Part shown: positions 34,492 to 44,429 of the stretch, in pieces
Position numbering within the stretch: the stretch's first letter is position 1
Layout: each line of letters begins with the position of its first letter
Assembly: GCA_016196065.1 (NCBI GenBank)
Contig: JACPYL010000010.1
Coordinates: forward strand, 1,426,001 to 1,490,000
Source: Acidobacteriota bacterium
Lineage (GTDB): Bacteria > Acidobacteriota > Terriglobia > Terriglobales > Acidobacteriaceae
Direction of reading: 5' to 3'
DNA: 64,000 nt
Position numbers and translations under genes: made by a program
Notes under the pieces: generated by a model
Told to the model about the DNA's origin: nothing
The model's database searches: none
What the model saw: the letters and a program-made list of their open reading frames with translations, nothing else

Positions 34492-36660
34492 CTAGGGCTT
34501 GCTTTGGAGCTGTAGAACCTGCTCAAGGAGTGGCGCAGGGTTCTTACGGATTGCAGTTGCGTCCTTGCCGAGTGCACCTTCCAGTTCCGTTCGAAGCGGT
34601 AGCGGAGCGGAGGGTGGCGTGTTGGTCGTGCCCATCAGGGCCTCCGCTTGCAACAGGGCTGCATAGGCAAGTTTCTTGGAGTAGCCCTGCTGGTCAAGAA
34701 AGACGCCAAATGCCAGCCAGTCCGCCGCTTCCGCAGTCGCCTCACTCGCGGACCGGTCCAGTTTCACTGCGTTCTGATACAAGGAGAGTGCATTCTTTAC
34801 CCGCCCCGATTTCGATTCCAGTATTGCCTGATTGACGGACGCAACGCTCTCGATCCTGGGTTGGTGAGTTTGGGAAGCAATGTTTCGTCCCAGTTCGTAA
34901 AGCTTCAGAGCGCGTTCCGGATGGTTCGCCCGCAAATTGCAGTCGGCCAGCCTCATGAGAACCGGCAATACGGTATTCGGGTCCGGCCGCACGCCACTTT
35001 TCGCGACGCTGTCCAAAAAGATCGTGTAGTGCGGGATGGCGTCTTCAAATTTCTGTTGCCCATCCAACTGGCCCGCCAGGTAGAGATGCGCATAAGGCTG
35101 CGAAGGATCCACGGCCAGCGACTTCTCCCAGTTCGCGATCGCTTCCGCCGACCTGCCAAAATAGGCGGCGAGAATTCCGTGGTTTACGAGCAGATCGGCA
35201 TCCTGCGGCCACTTGGCGAGTGCTTGTGATGCAACCAGGTCGGCCTCTTCGAAACGCTGATGCGCCGTCAGGTACTTCAGGAATGCGATCCGTGGAGCCG
35301 GGTCCGACAGATTCGTCGCAATTGCCTGTTGGTATGAAGCGGTCGCTGCATCGGCATTTCCGGAATCAGCCTGTTTCTTGGCCAGCCGCATCTCCAGCGA
35401 GGCGTCAAATGGATTGAGGAACGCAGCCTTCTGCATGGATTGCAGATCGTTGTTGTGGACCACGAAGGCATAGCGCGTTTGATCCAGCCCCGCCAACGCA
35501 ATCAGGAAGATTGCCGTCGCAATTCGAAATGCTCGCGGCGCTGCCGCCTGACTACGCATCCAGGCCCATGCCGGCCTTGCCTTGCCAGCAGCAGCTCCGG
35601 CCGCCGATGTCACGCGCTCCTGCGTGTTGAGCAGGAGTGCAGCGATGCGTCCATCGCGAAGCTTCCAGAGTGCGCCGTCCAAAATAAAGTGATGCAGGTT
35701 TACGAGGGCAGTGAAGATCAGAAAGCTTGCCGTGAAATCGTAGTGGAAGACGTAGCTCGTCAGCCATGGACCGGGCACGAACAACGCCACGCCGCCCACA
35801 ATCTGAATCGCGAAGTAAGCGAATGGACGCCAGCTTCGACGCTCTGCAATCGCCTCACGCCGCGCATAGTAACTTGTGATCCACAAATATTGTGCCGAAT
35901 GCATCAGCGGCAGGACACCCGTGCTGTAGCGGCTCTGCGGAAGGCTGATGCCTTTCAGCATGGCCAGAATTCCAGGAACAAAGAACCAGAGCACCTGCGT
36001 GGAAAACAGCACCAGAGGCGGCATCATCGCCTTCCAGCCAATCTGGCGAATCAGGCCGCGAAGTCCATAGCCTGCAAAACCAACAAAGGCGAGCGCTAGC
36101 ACTCCGCGCACAATCAGGGCCGCTTTTTCTGGAATTCCAATGGAAAGAAAAAGCCGGTCGGATGGGCCAGCATGCAGATTCAAGAACAGAATTACATACG
36201 ACAAAATGAAAGCTGAATAGATCGCTTGCCGCACATTTTCTTCAATCTGAGCCCCGGCACGTCGCGCAAACATCATGAACAGCCCGTAGTTTTGTCCCGA
36301 GTAGTGCCACGGGCTGATCGTCAGGTACAGAGTGAAGATCCACGGCAGGAGCGAGAACCGAAGATGCGAAAGCAGCACTGTAAGTAAGACGAGCCCGGTG
36401 ATGTGAATCGTGAAAATACGATATTTATTGAAGTCGGACTCGTTGTGATACGCGCGGTACAGCGTCGACATGTAATGCGGGTAGTTCAGAAAAAGCGCCA
36501 GACCATAAAATGCGATGGCCCAGGTCGGCGAATTGGAAAGGGAAGAGTATCCCAGCAGAATCAGCGGAAGGGACCACGCCCCACATCCCACAATTATGTC
36601 AAGCGCCGGATTGTGAATCCAGCGGACAGTCGATTGCTCAGAAATGGCCTGGTTCGTCAT
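34492..36660 (-). CDS. multi-helix membrane protein with TPR domain
   Basis: A 722-residue protein. Residues about 20-400 hold around ten membrane helices (for example LPLILLGYSSL and PWIFTLYLTISPWHYSGQNYGLFMMFARR). Residues about 400-720 form a soluble TPR region (DAATASYQQAIATNLSDPAPRIAFLKYL, AEAIANWEKSLAVDPSQPYAHLYLAGQLDGQQKFEDAIPHY). I find no catalytic motif I can name; the HYSGQNYG stretch is a possible active-site feature. It may be an O-linked glycosyltransferase-like or assembly protein, but this is open. Confidence 0.85.
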   Translation of the reverse strand: MTNQAISEQSTVRWIHNPALDIIVGCGAWSLPLILLGYSSLSNSPTWAIAFYGLALFLNYPHYMSTLYRAYHNESDFNKYRIFTIHITGLVLLTVLLSHLRFSLLPWIFTLYLTISPWHYSGQNYGLFMMFARRAGAQIEENVRQAIYSAFILSYVILFLNLHAGPSDRLFLSIGIPEKAALIVRGVLALAFVGFAGYGLRGLIRQIGWKAMMPPLVLFSTQVLWFFVPGILAMLKGISLPQSRYSTGVLPLMHSAQYLWITSYYARREAIAERRSWRPFAYFAIQIVGGVALFVPGPWLTSYVFHYDFTASFLIFTALVNLHHFILDGALWKLRDGRIAALLLNTQERVTSAAGAAAGKARPAWAWMRSQAAAPRAFRIATAIFLIALAGLDQTRYAFVVHNNDLQSMQKAAFLNPFDASLEMRLAKKQADSGNADAATASYQQAIATNLSDPAPRIAFLKYLTAHQRFEEADLVASQALAKWPQDADLLVNHGILAAYFGRSAEAIANWEKSLAVDPSQPYAHLYLAGQLDGQQKFEDAIPHYTIFLDSVAKSGVRPDPNTVLPVLMRLADCNLRANHPERALKLYELGRNIASQTHQPRIESVASVNQAILESKSGRVKNALSLYQNAVKLDRSASEATAEAADWLAFGVFLDQQGYSKKLAYAALLQAEALMGTTNTPPSAPLPLRTELEGALGKDATAIRKNPAPLLEQVLQLQSKP

Positions 36661-36780
36661 TCTGTTTAGTGAAAGGGGGGTGAACAGAATTATAGGGTTG
36701 AACCAACTCGGAGATCGAAACCGGGAGTACAGGGCTGGAAGTAACTCCCCGCTGCACCCAAGACAACCTCACAAGAAAAT

Positions 36781-36853
36781 GTCATCCTGAGCGAAGCGAA
36801 GGACCTGCTGTCTTGAGCAGTGTACCGACAGCAGGACCTTCGTTCAGGATGAC
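36781..36853. repeat. imperfect inverted repeat (palindrome family A)
   Basis: The left arm starts GTCATCCTGAGCGAAGCG (36781-) and the right arm ends CGTTCAGGATGAC (-36853). They are reverse complements apart from a small deletion and a mismatch. It is a diverged relative of the perfect repeat at 16582-16657 and lies between the TPR membrane gene and mdh. Confidence 0.85.
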
Positions 36854-36886
36854 GATGCCAAACGGTAGAAATTGCGAAAGAGCTAG

Positions 36887-37825
<939 letters not shown>

Positions 37826-37866
37826 TCAATGAATCCGTAAAAATCCCAAAGAGGGAGCACAGCGCA

Positions 37867-39291
37867 CTACCTGACTGTGGTCGCCACCGCCGCGCCCATG
37901 TTCTCGATCATGGCGCTGGCAAATTCACTTGTCTTGACCTTGCTTGCGCCTTCCATCAGGCGCTCGAAGTCGTAGGTGACTTTCTTTTGTTCGATGGTGC
38001 GTTCCAAACTCTGCTCAATCAAGTCTGCCGCTTCGTTCCAACCCAGAAACCGGAACATCATCATGCCCGATAGCATCACGGACCCAGGGTTGATCACATC
38101 CTTGTCCGCATACTTCGGGGCCGTGCCATGCGTCGCTTCGAAGATTGCGTAGCCATCGCCGATATTGGCTCCCGGCGCGATCCCGAGCCCTCCAACCTGC
38201 GCCGCGCATGCGTCTGAAATGTAATCGCCATTCAGGTTCGGAGTGGCAAGGACACTGTATTCATCCGCACGCGTAACCACTTGCTGAAAGATCGAATCCG
38301 CAATGCGGTCGTTGATCATCAGTTTCTTCTTCCAAGCGCCGTGGCCATGGGTCGCATAGATCGAATCCAGGCAGTCCTTCACTTCCTTGTAAAGCGCCGT
38401 ACGAAAATCCTCAGTGGCAAATTCCAGACCGGGCTCGATTAGGCTCGCGTTCTGCTCCACCGTGAGATTCGGATTCCTGTCTTTGTTGTCGACAATCCAG
38501 CTTTCACGTTCGGTCACGATTTGAGCGCGAAATTCTTCCGCCGCAACTTCGTAGCCCCACTTGCGGAAAGCGCCCTCCGTGAATTTCTGAATGTTGCCTT
38601 TGTGCACGAGCGTGACTGTCTTCCGCTTGAATTCAAGAGCATGTTGGATCGCCATCCGCACCAATCGCTTGGTGCCGGTGACGGACATGGGCTTGATGCC
38701 GACCCCGGAATCGAGGCGCACCTGCTTCTTGCCGCCTTTCAACATGTCCTTGTTCAGGAACTCGATGAGTCGGGCGCAATCGGCCGTGCCTTGTTCCCAT
38801 TCGATGCCCGCGTAGACGTCTTCCGTGTTTTCGCGAAAAATTACGACATCCATGCGCTCAGGATGTTTCACAGGGGAGGGCACTCCACTGTAGTACTTCA
38901 CCGGGCGTACGCAGGAGTACAGGTCAAGGATCTGGCGCAACGCCACGTTGAGCGAACGGATGCCGCCGCCCACGGGCGTGGTGAGCGGTCCTTTGATGGC
39001 GACCCGAAATTCGCGGATCGCAGAAACCGTGTCATCGGGCAGCCAATTTTGGAAGCGTGCCTTGGCTTTTTCACCCGCAAAAACTTCGTACCAGGCCACG
39101 GATCGCTTGCCGCCATAGGCCTTTTCGACCGCAGCGTCGAACACACGCACGGATGCTTTCCAGATGTCGCGTCCCGTTCCATCGCCCTCGATGAACGGCA
39201 CGATGGGATGGTCTGGCACGCGATACTTGCCATTGCTGTACTCGATCGGTTGCCCGTTCGCCGGGACCGGAACGCCATTAAACGATGCCAT
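37867..39291 (-). CDS. icd: NADP-dependent isocitrate dehydrogenase
   Basis: A 474-residue decarboxylating enzyme of the TCA cycle. The substrate motif is visible as [29 protein letters not shown], followed by [13 protein letters not shown] and [29 protein letters not shown]. It is longer than the classical 416-residue E. coli enzyme, but the architecture is the same. It is upstream of mdh. Confidence 0.95.
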   Translation of the reverse strand: MASFNGVPVPANGQPIEYSNGKYRVPDHPIVPFIEGDGTGRDIWKASVRVFDAAVEKAYGGKRSVAWYEVFAGEKAKARFQNWLPDDTVSAIREFRVAIKGPLTTPVGGGIRSLNVALRQILDLYSCVRPVKYYSGVPSPVKHPERMDVVIFRENTEDVYAGIEWEQGTADCARLIEFLNKDMLKGGKKQVRLDSGVGIKPMSVTGTKRLVRMAIQHALEFKRKTVTLVHKGNIQKFTEGAFRKWGYEVAAEEFRAQIVTERESWIVDNKDRNPNLTVEQNASLIEPGLEFATEDFRTALYKEVKDCLDSIYATHGHGAWKKKLMINDRIADSIFQQVVTRADEYSVLATPNLNGDYISDACAAQVGGLGIAPGANIGDGYAIFEATHGTAPKYADKDVINPGSVMLSGMMMFRFLGWNEAADLIEQSLERTIEQKKVTYDFERLMEGASKVKTSEFASAMIENMGAAVATTVR

Positions 39292-39317
39292 GAATGAAAG
39301 CCTCCGAGAGCCTAGAC

Positions 39318-39845
39318 CTAAACCCGCTCAATTGTCAGTGACGTCACAACCACGTCTTTGTTCGGACGATCCTGCCGGTTGCGCGCTACCTTGGAAATCT
39401 TTTCCACGATGTCCTGGCCTTCGACTACTTCGCCGAAGATGGTGTGCTTGCCACTGAGCCAGTCCGTGTTGGCAACCGTGATGAAGAACTGCGACCCGTT
39501 CGTGTTCGGACCGGCATTGGCCATCGCCAATTTGCCCGCCTTGTCGAAACGATGCGGCGAACCCTTGGTCTCATCTTCAAACTGGTAGCCGGGGCCGCCC
39601 ATGCCAGTGCCTTGCGGATCTCCACCCTGAATCATGAAATCGGGGATCACGCGGTGAAAGATGCTTCCGTTGTAAAGCGGATCCTTGCTCTTCTTGCGCG
39701 TGCTCGGGTGGGTCCACTCGCGTGTGCCTTCGGCGAGTTCGACAAAGTTGGCGATCGTCTTGGGAGCGTCCTTTTCAAACAAGCGGCAAACGATGTTGCC
39801 TTCAGTCGTATTGAAAACGGCGTAAGTGCCGGGAGTACGTGCCAT
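39318..39845 (-). CDS. peptidyl-prolyl cis-trans isomerase (cyclophilin), cytosolic
   Basis: A 175-residue cyclophilin without a signal peptide. Active-site pieces are visible: [48 protein letters not shown] and [15 protein letters not shown]. It is close to the exported cyclophilin encoded immediately upstream. Confidence 0.95.
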   Translation of the reverse strand: MARTPGTYAVFNTTEGNIVCRLFEKDAPKTIANFVELAEGTREWTHPSTRKKSKDPLYNGSIFHRVIPDFMIQGGDPQGTGMGGPGYQFEDETKGSPHRFDKAGKLAMANAGPNTNGSQFFITVANTDWLSGKHTIFGEVVEGQDIVEKISKVARNRQDRPNKDVVVTSLTIERV

Positions 39846-39873
39846 GAATGTCCTCTTCTCTTTGGATGATGTT

Positions 39874-40605
39874 CTATTTCTGGTCGGGCGCTGCCTTTTT
39901 AACCGCCGCTGACGGCTTTGCAGCCGGTGTGGTGTGCGGAGTTGCCAGTCTGGGTGCAGCCGGCTTCGCGGGTGCGGCGCCTTTTGGGATTTCGATATGC
40001 GTGATCTTCACCGGACGGAGCGGTTTTTCACCGTCGGTCGCCATGCGCGCAATCTTCTTAACGAGTTCGACCGCTGCCAGGTCGCACTGTCCGAAAATCG
40101 TGTATCCGCCATTCAGACTCGGATACGGAACCTCAGTGATGAAGAACTGCGAGCCATTGGTGCCCGGTCCGGCGTCTGCGTAGGCAAGGCGTCCCGGGCG
40201 ATCGAACTTCAACTCAGGCGAAGTCTCATTCTTGAACTTATAGCCAGGATCGCCCATCCCGTTGCCCGCAGGGTCACCACCTTGAATCATGAATTCGGGA
40301 ATGACCCGGTGAAAGATCGTGCCGTCATAAAGGGGCACGCCATGTTTCTTCGCGTGCGAGACGGGGCTCGTCCAATCTTTCGTGCCGTTAGACAGGCCGA
40401 TGAAATTGGCGACTCCGATCGGCGCCTGCTTCTCGAAGAGTTCGCACTTCATATCGCCGGCAGTCGTATGGATCACGGCGGTCGGTGCAGCGCTGGTGGC
40501 TGCGACTGGCGTGCGGACGGGAGGCTTCGCGGGAGTTGCTGCCTGGCCGAAGCCGGACAGGGAAGCGCTGGCTATCAAGACAAGAATGCTGACAATCGTT
40601 CGCAT
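39874..40605 (-). CDS. peptidyl-prolyl cis-trans isomerase (cyclophilin), exported
   Basis: A 243-residue cyclophilin with a signal peptide (MRTIVSILVLIASASLSGFGQ) and a Pro/Ala-rich linker. The catalytic region ([45 protein letters not shown]) resembles that of the neighbouring cytosolic enzyme, which suggests duplication and re-targeting. The ATG at 40605 is preceded by AAGGAA. The C-terminus is a Pro/Ala/Lys-rich tail. Confidence 0.93.
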   Translation of the reverse strand: MRTIVSILVLIASASLSGFGQAATPAKPPVRTPVAATSAAPTAVIHTTAGDMKCELFEKQAPIGVANFIGLSNGTKDWTSPVSHAKKHGVPLYDGTIFHRVIPEFMIQGGDPAGNGMGDPGYKFKNETSPELKFDRPGRLAYADAGPGTNGSQFFITEVPYPSLNGGYTIFGQCDLAAVELVKKIARMATDGEKPLRPVKITHIEIPKGAAPAKPAAPRLATPHTTPAAKPSAAVKKAAPDQK

Positions 40606-40755
40606 AGGTATTCCTTGATGGTAGGTTGGCAACTGACAATTGTACCAAGATAGAGCGCAGGAATTGCGCCTAGGGGCCTGTTCGCTGCCAGTGTGTCTTC
40701 GTGAACCTTCGTGAATCCTTAGTGACCTTAGTGGTAAGGGGTTTGAGTTGAACGC

Positions 40756-42009
40756 CTACCGTCTTGCGTCGGCTCGCATTTCCCGGCTGATGCGTTCTGT
40801 CTCGCGAAACACGCGCATCAAATTCCCACCCAGGATTTTCCGGATATCGTCCGCGCTGTATCCCCGATCCAGCAGTGCCTGCGTGATCTTCGGCAGGTCG
40901 GCCGCGGAGTCGATTCCTTGCGGAGTCGCTCCACTCACCCCATCGTAGTCCGACCCAAGTCCTACATGGTCGACGCCCGCAACCTTGGCGATGTGATCAA
41001 TGTGGTCGATCAACGACTTCAATGGTGGACGAGGAATTTTCGCTCCCCACTCGCGATCGATGCGGTCGATGTCGACATAGGTAACAGTTTTCCCAGCGGC
41101 TTTCATTTGCTCTTCGAAGGCTTTCACGGCGGCATCGCGCTCGTTCTTCTGCGCGTCCGCGGCCTTGCGATAGTCCTCGTCAATGAATGCGTTGTAGAAA
41201 TTTGCCTGCACCACTCCGCCGTTTTTGGCGACTGCGCGCAGCATGTCGTCGGTCATGTTTCGCGGATGGTTGGTAAGAGCGCGTGCCGAGGAGTGGGACG
41301 CAATCACCGGCGCTTTCGTCAGGGCGATCGTGTCGTAAAAAGTCTTGTCCGAAACATGCGAAATATCTACCAGCATGCCGAGACGATTCATCTCCAGCAC
41401 AATCTGTTTCCCGCCATCCGTCAGGCCGTTGTGGTGCTCGATCTTCGGATTGTTGATGTCCCCGGAAGAATCCGCCCATTCGTTCGTATTCGACCAGCTC
41501 AGCGTCATATAACGAATGCCCAGCCGGTAGAAATCGCGCAGCACATGAATGTCGTTCTCAATCGAGTGCCCGCCTTCAATCCCCATCAGGGCCGCGAGTT
41601 TCTTCTGTTTGTGCGCGCGTTCAATATCGTCCGTGCTGAACGCCATCATCATGCGGTCGGGATGCCGCGCCGCCTGCTCGTAGACGGAATCGATCAGATC
41701 CAGCGTGTGCCGGGCGAAGTGGCCTTGGTTGGTTTCCGGTTCGGCCCAGATCGAAAAGAATTCTGCTCCAAGGTTGCCGGCCTTGGCTTTGTCGAGGCTG
41801 ATGTGTCCGTAATCCTTCGGGTCGGTCGATGCGATATCGAAGCCTTCGTCGAGAAAACGCTGCGGCGTGTCCGCGTGCGTATCGACAATCAGAGCGGACT
41901 CGTGAATCTGCCGGGCCTTGGCGCTGATTTCATTCGTTCCAGTTTGAGCGAGAGCGCAACCGAGCAATGCCACCAATAGTAGGGGAAGCCACATTTTTCG
42001 CTGGTTCAT
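40756..42009 (-). CDS. M19 family membrane dipeptidase
   Basis: A 417-residue zinc peptidase with a signal peptide (or lipobox-like LLGCALAQ). Family motifs are LIVDTHADTPQRF, GIEGGHSIENDIHVLRDFYRLGIRYMTLSW (zinc Glu), and VDISHVSDKTFYD with ASHSSARALTNHPRNM. The enzyme hydrolyses dipeptides and related amide bonds outside the cytosol. Confidence 0.92.
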   Translation of the reverse strand: MNQRKMWLPLLLVALLGCALAQTGTNEISAKARQIHESALIVDTHADTPQRFLDEGFDIASTDPKDYGHISLDKAKAGNLGAEFFSIWAEPETNQGHFARHTLDLIDSVYEQAARHPDRMMMAFSTDDIERAHKQKKLAALMGIEGGHSIENDIHVLRDFYRLGIRYMTLSWSNTNEWADSSGDINNPKIEHHNGLTDGGKQIVLEMNRLGMLVDISHVSDKTFYDTIALTKAPVIASHSSARALTNHPRNMTDDMLRAVAKNGGVVQANFYNAFIDEDYRKAADAQKNERDAAVKAFEEQMKAAGKTVTYVDIDRIDREWGAKIPRPPLKSLIDHIDHIAKVAGVDHVGLGSDYDGVSGATPQGIDSAADLPKITQALLDRGYSADDIRKILGGNLMRVFRETERISREMRADARR

Positions 42010-42046
42010 AAGTGAAGAGGATTCTATACGAGAAGCATGCTTTCAA

Positions 42047-42553
42047 TCAGGCGAAGGTGGCAAGAGCTTGCTGGAGGTTTTGCTCGAGCGGCCGATCGGT
42101 GTCGAGGACTGTCTTGCGAAATTCAATCGGCTCGAAATTTGCTTTCACATCCAGATACAAAGAGAAATCGCGATTGCGAGCGACGTGGGAAGAATCTTGC
42201 GCGAGGCGCCGTCGAACCGAATCTTCCGAGCAAGTACATTCCAGGATGATCCACGGCTGGGCGATCTCTGCGGCCGAGGCGAGCACCCTCTCGATCTGGT
42301 AGCGCCGCGAGAAAGTACGGCCATCGAGGAACACCTTGCGTTGCGGATCTTTCTTCAACAGGAATCGAGCGGCTTGGAGCATGACTTCCATACAAAAGTC
42401 ATCTTGGGTGGTCGAATACTCGATGTCCGCCGGAGCAAACAGGGCAGCACGAATTTCGTCTTTGCCGAGCACGCTGCCCCCGGCGGATTGGGCTAACGCT
42501 CGCGCCAACGTCGTCTTTCCCGTTCCGGGGAGTCCGGCCATGAGGATGATCAT
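42047..42553 (-). CDS. small P-loop kinase-like ATPase
   Basis: A 168-residue single-domain protein. The P-loop is GLPGTGKTT (7-15). Then follow SVLGKDEIRAALF, VFLDGRTFSRRY and a C-terminal basic stretch (SVRRRLAQDSSHVARNR). It belongs to the broad AAA-33/zeta-toxin-like/kinase group. The acceptor cannot be deduced. Upstream lies a palindromic repeat pair. Confidence 0.88.
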   Translation of the reverse strand: MIILMAGLPGTGKTTLARALAQSAGGSVLGKDEIRAALFAPADIEYSTTQDDFCMEVMLQAARFLLKKDPQRKVFLDGRTFSRRYQIERVLASAAEIAQPWIILECTCSEDSVRRRLAQDSSHVARNRDFSLYLDVKANFEPIEFRKTVLDTDRPLEQNLQQALATFA

Positions 42554-42583
42554 AAATATGACATATATGACAAATCACCAGAC

Positions 42584-42645
42584 GTAGAGACGCGGCTTGC
42601 CGCGTCTCCCCCAACGCGAGAGACGGGGCAAGCCCGCGTCTCTAC
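42584..42645. repeat. inverted pair of GTAGAGACG palindromes (family B)
   Basis: Two near-palindromes of the GTAGAGACGNGGCTTGCC type, 42584-42609 and 42619-42645, face each other. A third, shorter member is at 49816-49840. They lie between the kinase-like gene and the DUF5715-type gene. Confidence 0.85.
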
Positions 42646-42684
42646 TCTAGTTTGTTTTGACTTGGAGGTGGTGGAGCGAAAGCG

Positions 42685-43440
42685 CTACTTCGATCCAGTG
42701 ACGGCAACTTCAGTGTCGTCAGTCGGGATGTGCTGGAAGATCGTCTGGCTCTGGCGCCAGTCGGCGTAACGATCCGACACCATCACGTGGAAGCACCAGT
42801 GGCGGCGTTCTTCTTCAGGTTCAACCAATCCGAGTTCGCGAAGATAGAACAAATAGCGTTCCACGAACCGCACTTGCTCTTTCGTCATGCCGCGCCGTTG
42901 CAGGTCGACCGTGATTCCGGCCAGATGCGAGGACGCAGTTTCGCCTTCCGCCGGAGCGGCATTGCGATTATGACGGCGCAATTTCTTCTGAACCTTAACG
43001 GTGCGGACTGCCGAGTTCACCTGGATCTGTGCATGAAACTGTTTGTAATAAGCCTGACTGAGATCTTCCACGAAATCGCGCGTCCACGGACGGCAATAGC
43101 GGCGGGCCGGATCGAGACTGCGTTCGATCTTCACGGTAGCGCTTTCGCGAATCGGAACCAGCGCATTCGAAGCCTTCAGTGCTTCCAGTTCGTCGTCGTC
43201 CTGGATGCGAGGCAACTCGATGCGATCAATTTCCTCATTCTGGCGCAGCAGGGAATCGTGCGAAGGCCGGAACATCGGGTTCCAGCGGAGCTTCCTATGA
43301 TGGCTTGATTTGTGACGCGATTTCCCGGACGAGGCTCGATTCGGTTGCGTGCTGTGCAGGGCAAATGCCGCTCCCTGCGCCAGAAGTAGCGCAACCATCA
43401 ATGCGATCAGCGAATTGAATCGTGTCCGATTCGTCATCAT
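42685..43440 (-). CDS. DUF5715-type exported protein, M15-like
   Basis: A 251-residue protein with an N-terminal hydrophobic signal segment (LIALMVALLLAQGAAFA). The middle is basic and variable. The C-terminal half carries SSHLAGITVDL (an H-x6-D pattern) and RHWCFHVMV (late His). Together these recall the zinc ligands of M15/VanY-type D,D-carboxypeptidases. I treat the enzymatic role as a hypothesis. The ATG at 43440 is preferred over the TTG at 43473. Confidence 0.75.
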   Translation of the reverse strand: MMTNRTRFNSLIALMVALLLAQGAAFALHSTQPNRASSGKSRHKSSHHRKLRWNPMFRPSHDSLLRQNEEIDRIELPRIQDDDELEALKASNALVPIRESATVKIERSLDPARRYCRPWTRDFVEDLSQAYYKQFHAQIQVNSAVRTVKVQKKLRRHNRNAAPAEGETASSHLAGITVDLQRRGMTKEQVRFVERYLFYLRELGLVEPEEERRHWCFHVMVSDRYADWRQSQTIFQHIPTDDTEVAVTGSK

Positions 43441-43636
43441 TCGGGGAAGCTGCTCACCCCTGAAAATGCCCAAAGGTGCAGCAGGAGTGGTTATTCTAAC
43501 CCACCAGTCAAGTCAAGGGGGATGGAATCGCCCTAAACGGCGTTACGGAAGAGACTTACCAGTAACGGGTTACCGTCCTGAGATGCCCCCAACCCCGGTC
43601 AAAGGAATCAACATTTTGAGCGAAACCTGGGGTCGG

Positions 43637-44389
43637 TTACTTCCTGAACAGGTCGCCGAGCGCCTGTTTCATGACCTGTCCGCTCACTTCGGATATCGAT
43701 TTCGTCAGCGGAATATCCTTGGGACAGATCTCGACACAGTTCTGGGCAAACCCGCATTCATGGATGCCGCCGTCACCCATCAGGGCAGATAGACGTTCGC
43801 GGGCCAAAGCCTGTCCGGTTGGATGCGTATTGAACAGGCGTACCTGGGAGATCGTTGCCGCGCCCACAAAACCGGTGGACTCGTTGAACTGCGGGCAGGC
43901 TTCCATGCAACTGCAGCACGAAATACAGCGTGAAAGCGGATACGCGACTTCCTGGTCGGAGGGAGTCAAACGCGGGCCGGGGCCCAGATCGTACGTGCCA
44001 TCGACCGGTACCCATGCCTTAACTTTCTTCAGGTTCTCGAACAGCACACTCCGATCGACGGAAAGATCGCGCACCAGCGGGAATTTCGACAACGGCTCCA
44101 GCTTGATCGGCTGATCTAACTTGTCGAGGAGAGCCGAGCAAGCCATGCGCGCTTTGCCATTGATCAACATGGCGCATGATCCGCAGATTTCTTCCAGGCA
44201 ATTCGAGTCGTAGGTGATCGGCGTCGTCTTCTTGCCGTCACGCGTTACGGGATTGGCTGCAATCTCCATGAGTGCCGACGTGACGTTCATGCCGGGATGA
44301 TTGGGGACATCGAACTCTTCCCAGACGGACTTGCCGTCGGGAGTGAGCTGGCGCTTGATTTTGATAACGACTGTATTGTTGCTAGCCAT
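43637..44389 (-). CDS. sdhB: succinate dehydrogenase iron-sulfur subunit
   Basis: A 250-residue subunit with the 2Fe-2S ligands C64, C69, C72 and C84, followed by two ferredoxin sets (SRCISCCSCMEACP and ECGFAQNCVEICP) for the 4Fe-4S and 3Fe-4S clusters. The third gene of sdhCAB. The TCA-cycle enzyme feeds electrons to quinone together with SdhA and SdhC. Confidence 0.96.
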   Translation of the reverse strand: MASNNTVVIKIKRQLTPDGKSVWEEFDVPNHPGMNVTSALMEIAANPVTRDGKKTTPITYDSNCLEEICGSCAMLINGKARMACSALLDKLDQPIKLEPLSKFPLVRDLSVDRSVLFENLKKVKAWVPVDGTYDLGPGPRLTPSDQEVAYPLSRCISCCSCMEACPQFNESTGFVGAATISQVRLFNTHPTGQALARERLSALMGDGGIHECGFAQNCVEICPKDIPLTKSISEVSGQVMKQALGDLFRK

Positions 44390-44429
44390 TCTCTCTTAGC
44401 CTTTAGCGTCTCGCGCTCGTACCAATCTC

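Noticed and set aside
40918-41979. 353-codon antisense frame to the M19 dipeptidase
   Set aside because: Shadow of a conserved gene, with no ribosome binding site and no recognisable domain.
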